Assembly: GCA_002709085.1 (NCBI GenBank)
Contig: PAPR01000064.1
Location: forward strand, 1-44,049
DNA length: 44,049 bases
Source: Pseudooceanicola sp.
GTDB lineage: Bacteria > Pseudomonadota > Alphaproteobacteria > Rhodobacterales > Rhodobacteraceae
Reading direction: 5' to 3'
Numbering within the stretch: position 1 is the first letter of the stretch; each line of letters opens with the position of its first letter. Both the position numbers and the translations under genes were made by a program. Shown piece by piece: positions 43,351-44,049 of the stretch. Under the pieces are notes generated by a model, which had not been told where the DNA came from, did no database searches, and saw nothing but the letters and a program-made list of their open reading frames with translations.

Positions 43351-44049
43351 CTATATCTCCTTGGCTTTGCGGCGTGCTGCGTGCAGCACAGGCTCGGTAT
43401 ATCCCGACGGCTGCGCGATGCCGGAAAAGATCAGATCACGCGCGGCCTGGAACGCCGGACCATCCGGGTTTTGGATGAGCGATCTATAGGCCGGATCATC
43501 CGCATTCTGCGCATCCACCTTGGCGGCCATACGCATCAGCGCTGCATCGACCTCATCTCTTGTCACCAGCCCGTGTTCGAGCCAATTCGCCAGGTATTGG
43601 GACGAAATGCGCAAGGTGGCGCGGTCTTCCATCAAACCAACATCGTTGATGTCCGGCACCTTGGAGCAGCCCACGCCCTGATCGACCCACCTGACGACGT
43701 AGCCGAGAATGCCCTGACAATTGTTGTCGAGATCGCGGCGCACCTCATCTTCGGTCAGGTTGCGACCCGACAGCAGGGGCGGCGTCAGCAGATCTTCGAT
43801 CGGCGCGCGTTCCCGGCTGGCCAGTTCGTCCTGTCGCGCGGCGACATCGATACTGTGGTAATGCGTGGCGTGCAGGGTGGCGGCGGTGGGCGATGGCACC
43901 CAAGCGGTATTCGCGCCGGCCATCGGATGGTTGACCTTGGCGCCCAGCATCTCGGCCATCATATCGGGTTTGGCCCACATACCTTTTCCGATCTGACCTT
44001 TACCACGCAGGCCAAGCGCGAGGCCGGCATCGACATTGCCGTTCTCATA
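43351..44049 (-). CDS. glcB: Malate synthase G, C-terminal part (cut by window edge)
   Basis: This is the last 232 residues of malate synthase G, reading in from the right edge. [64 protein letters not shown] and [12 protein letters not shown] are near-invariant blocks of the family, and [18 protein letters not shown] closes it. The enzyme condenses glyoxylate with acetyl-CoA to malate. It uses the glyoxylate made by GlcDEF, coded 2.3 kb away on the other strand. The N-terminal two thirds lie outside the window. Confidence 0.95.
   Translation of the reverse strand, partial: YENGNVDAGLALGLRGKGQIGKGMWAKPDMMAEMLGAKVNHPMAGANTAWVPSPTAATLHATHYHSIDVAARQDELASRERAPIEDLLTPPLLSGRNLTEDEVRRDLDNNCQGILGYVVRWVDQGVGCSKVPDINDVGLMEDRATLRISSQYLANWLEHGLVTRDEVDAALMRMAAKVDAQNADDPAYRSLIQNPDGPAFQAARDLIFSGIAQPSGYTEPVLHAARRKAKEI

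Noticed and set aside
1..44049. CRISPR arrays, tRNA and rRNA genes, phage or plasmid origins
   Set aside because: No regularly spaced repeats, cloverleaf-like segments, rRNA blocks, integrase or replication genes were seen on reading both strands.

Overview
The window looks like a chromosomal segment of an alphaproteobacterium of the Rhodobacteraceae (Roseobacter group). The evidence is a high-GC sequence with dense, mostly housekeeping genes. The gene content fits too: a Rhodobacter-type flagellin, choXWV next to betI-betC, glcDEF with an extra small membrane protein, malate synthase G with GlcG, FtsK followed by LolA, and MnmC present as two separate genes. This assignment rests on gene content and protein appearance; no search was run.

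Layout. 1-324: 5' part of a flagellin gene on the minus strand, cut by the window edge. 785-7708: a copper-handling cluster. It holds a Cu(I)-type P-ATPase with YHS domains, a DUF305 membrane protein, CueR, and a tight plus-strand run of a small Cys-containing exported protein, a cytochrome c, a Tat-exported multicopper oxidase, a cytochrome c' and another cytochrome c. Two MerR-type promoters with 19-bp spacers and CueR-like dyads tie the ATPase and the cueR run into one regulon. 7837-8247: a decayed IS5-type transposase. 8249-24655: mainly core genes (ubiH-like hydroxylase, amidase, DapC-like aminotransferase, ftsK, lolA, a transglycosylase-like lipoprotein, an AEC transporter, hspQ, a gamma-glutamyltransferase, free-Met-R-sulfoxide reductase, rluA, an odd kinase-like protein, aldehyde dehydrogenase and 1-Cys peroxiredoxin).

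24726-30387: a divergent pair that looks like the two halves of MnmC (FAD oxidoreductase and methyltransferase), then an EamA exporter, a large Slt-type transglycosylase and dapA. 30460-35534: choline and choline-sulfate uptake and use. choXWV and betI-betC diverge around a near-perfect BetI-type palindrome, and an intrinsic-terminator-like hairpin sits between choX and choW. 35566-41065: an exported protein of unknown function, a DUF599 protein and the glycolate oxidase operon glcD-glcE-(small membrane protein)-glcF. 41137-44049: a trypsin-like protease, an hsp20 gene with a sigma-32-like promoter and a ROSE-type RNA thermometer, then glcB (partial) and glcG on the minus strand. The glc genes together convert glycolate to glyoxylate and then malate.

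The best candidates for something new are the copper-linked multicopper oxidase/three-cytochrome operon, the kinase-like protein with an ANL-type C-terminal segment (21184-22209), and the divergently split MnmC. No tRNA, rRNA or CRISPR array was recognised.
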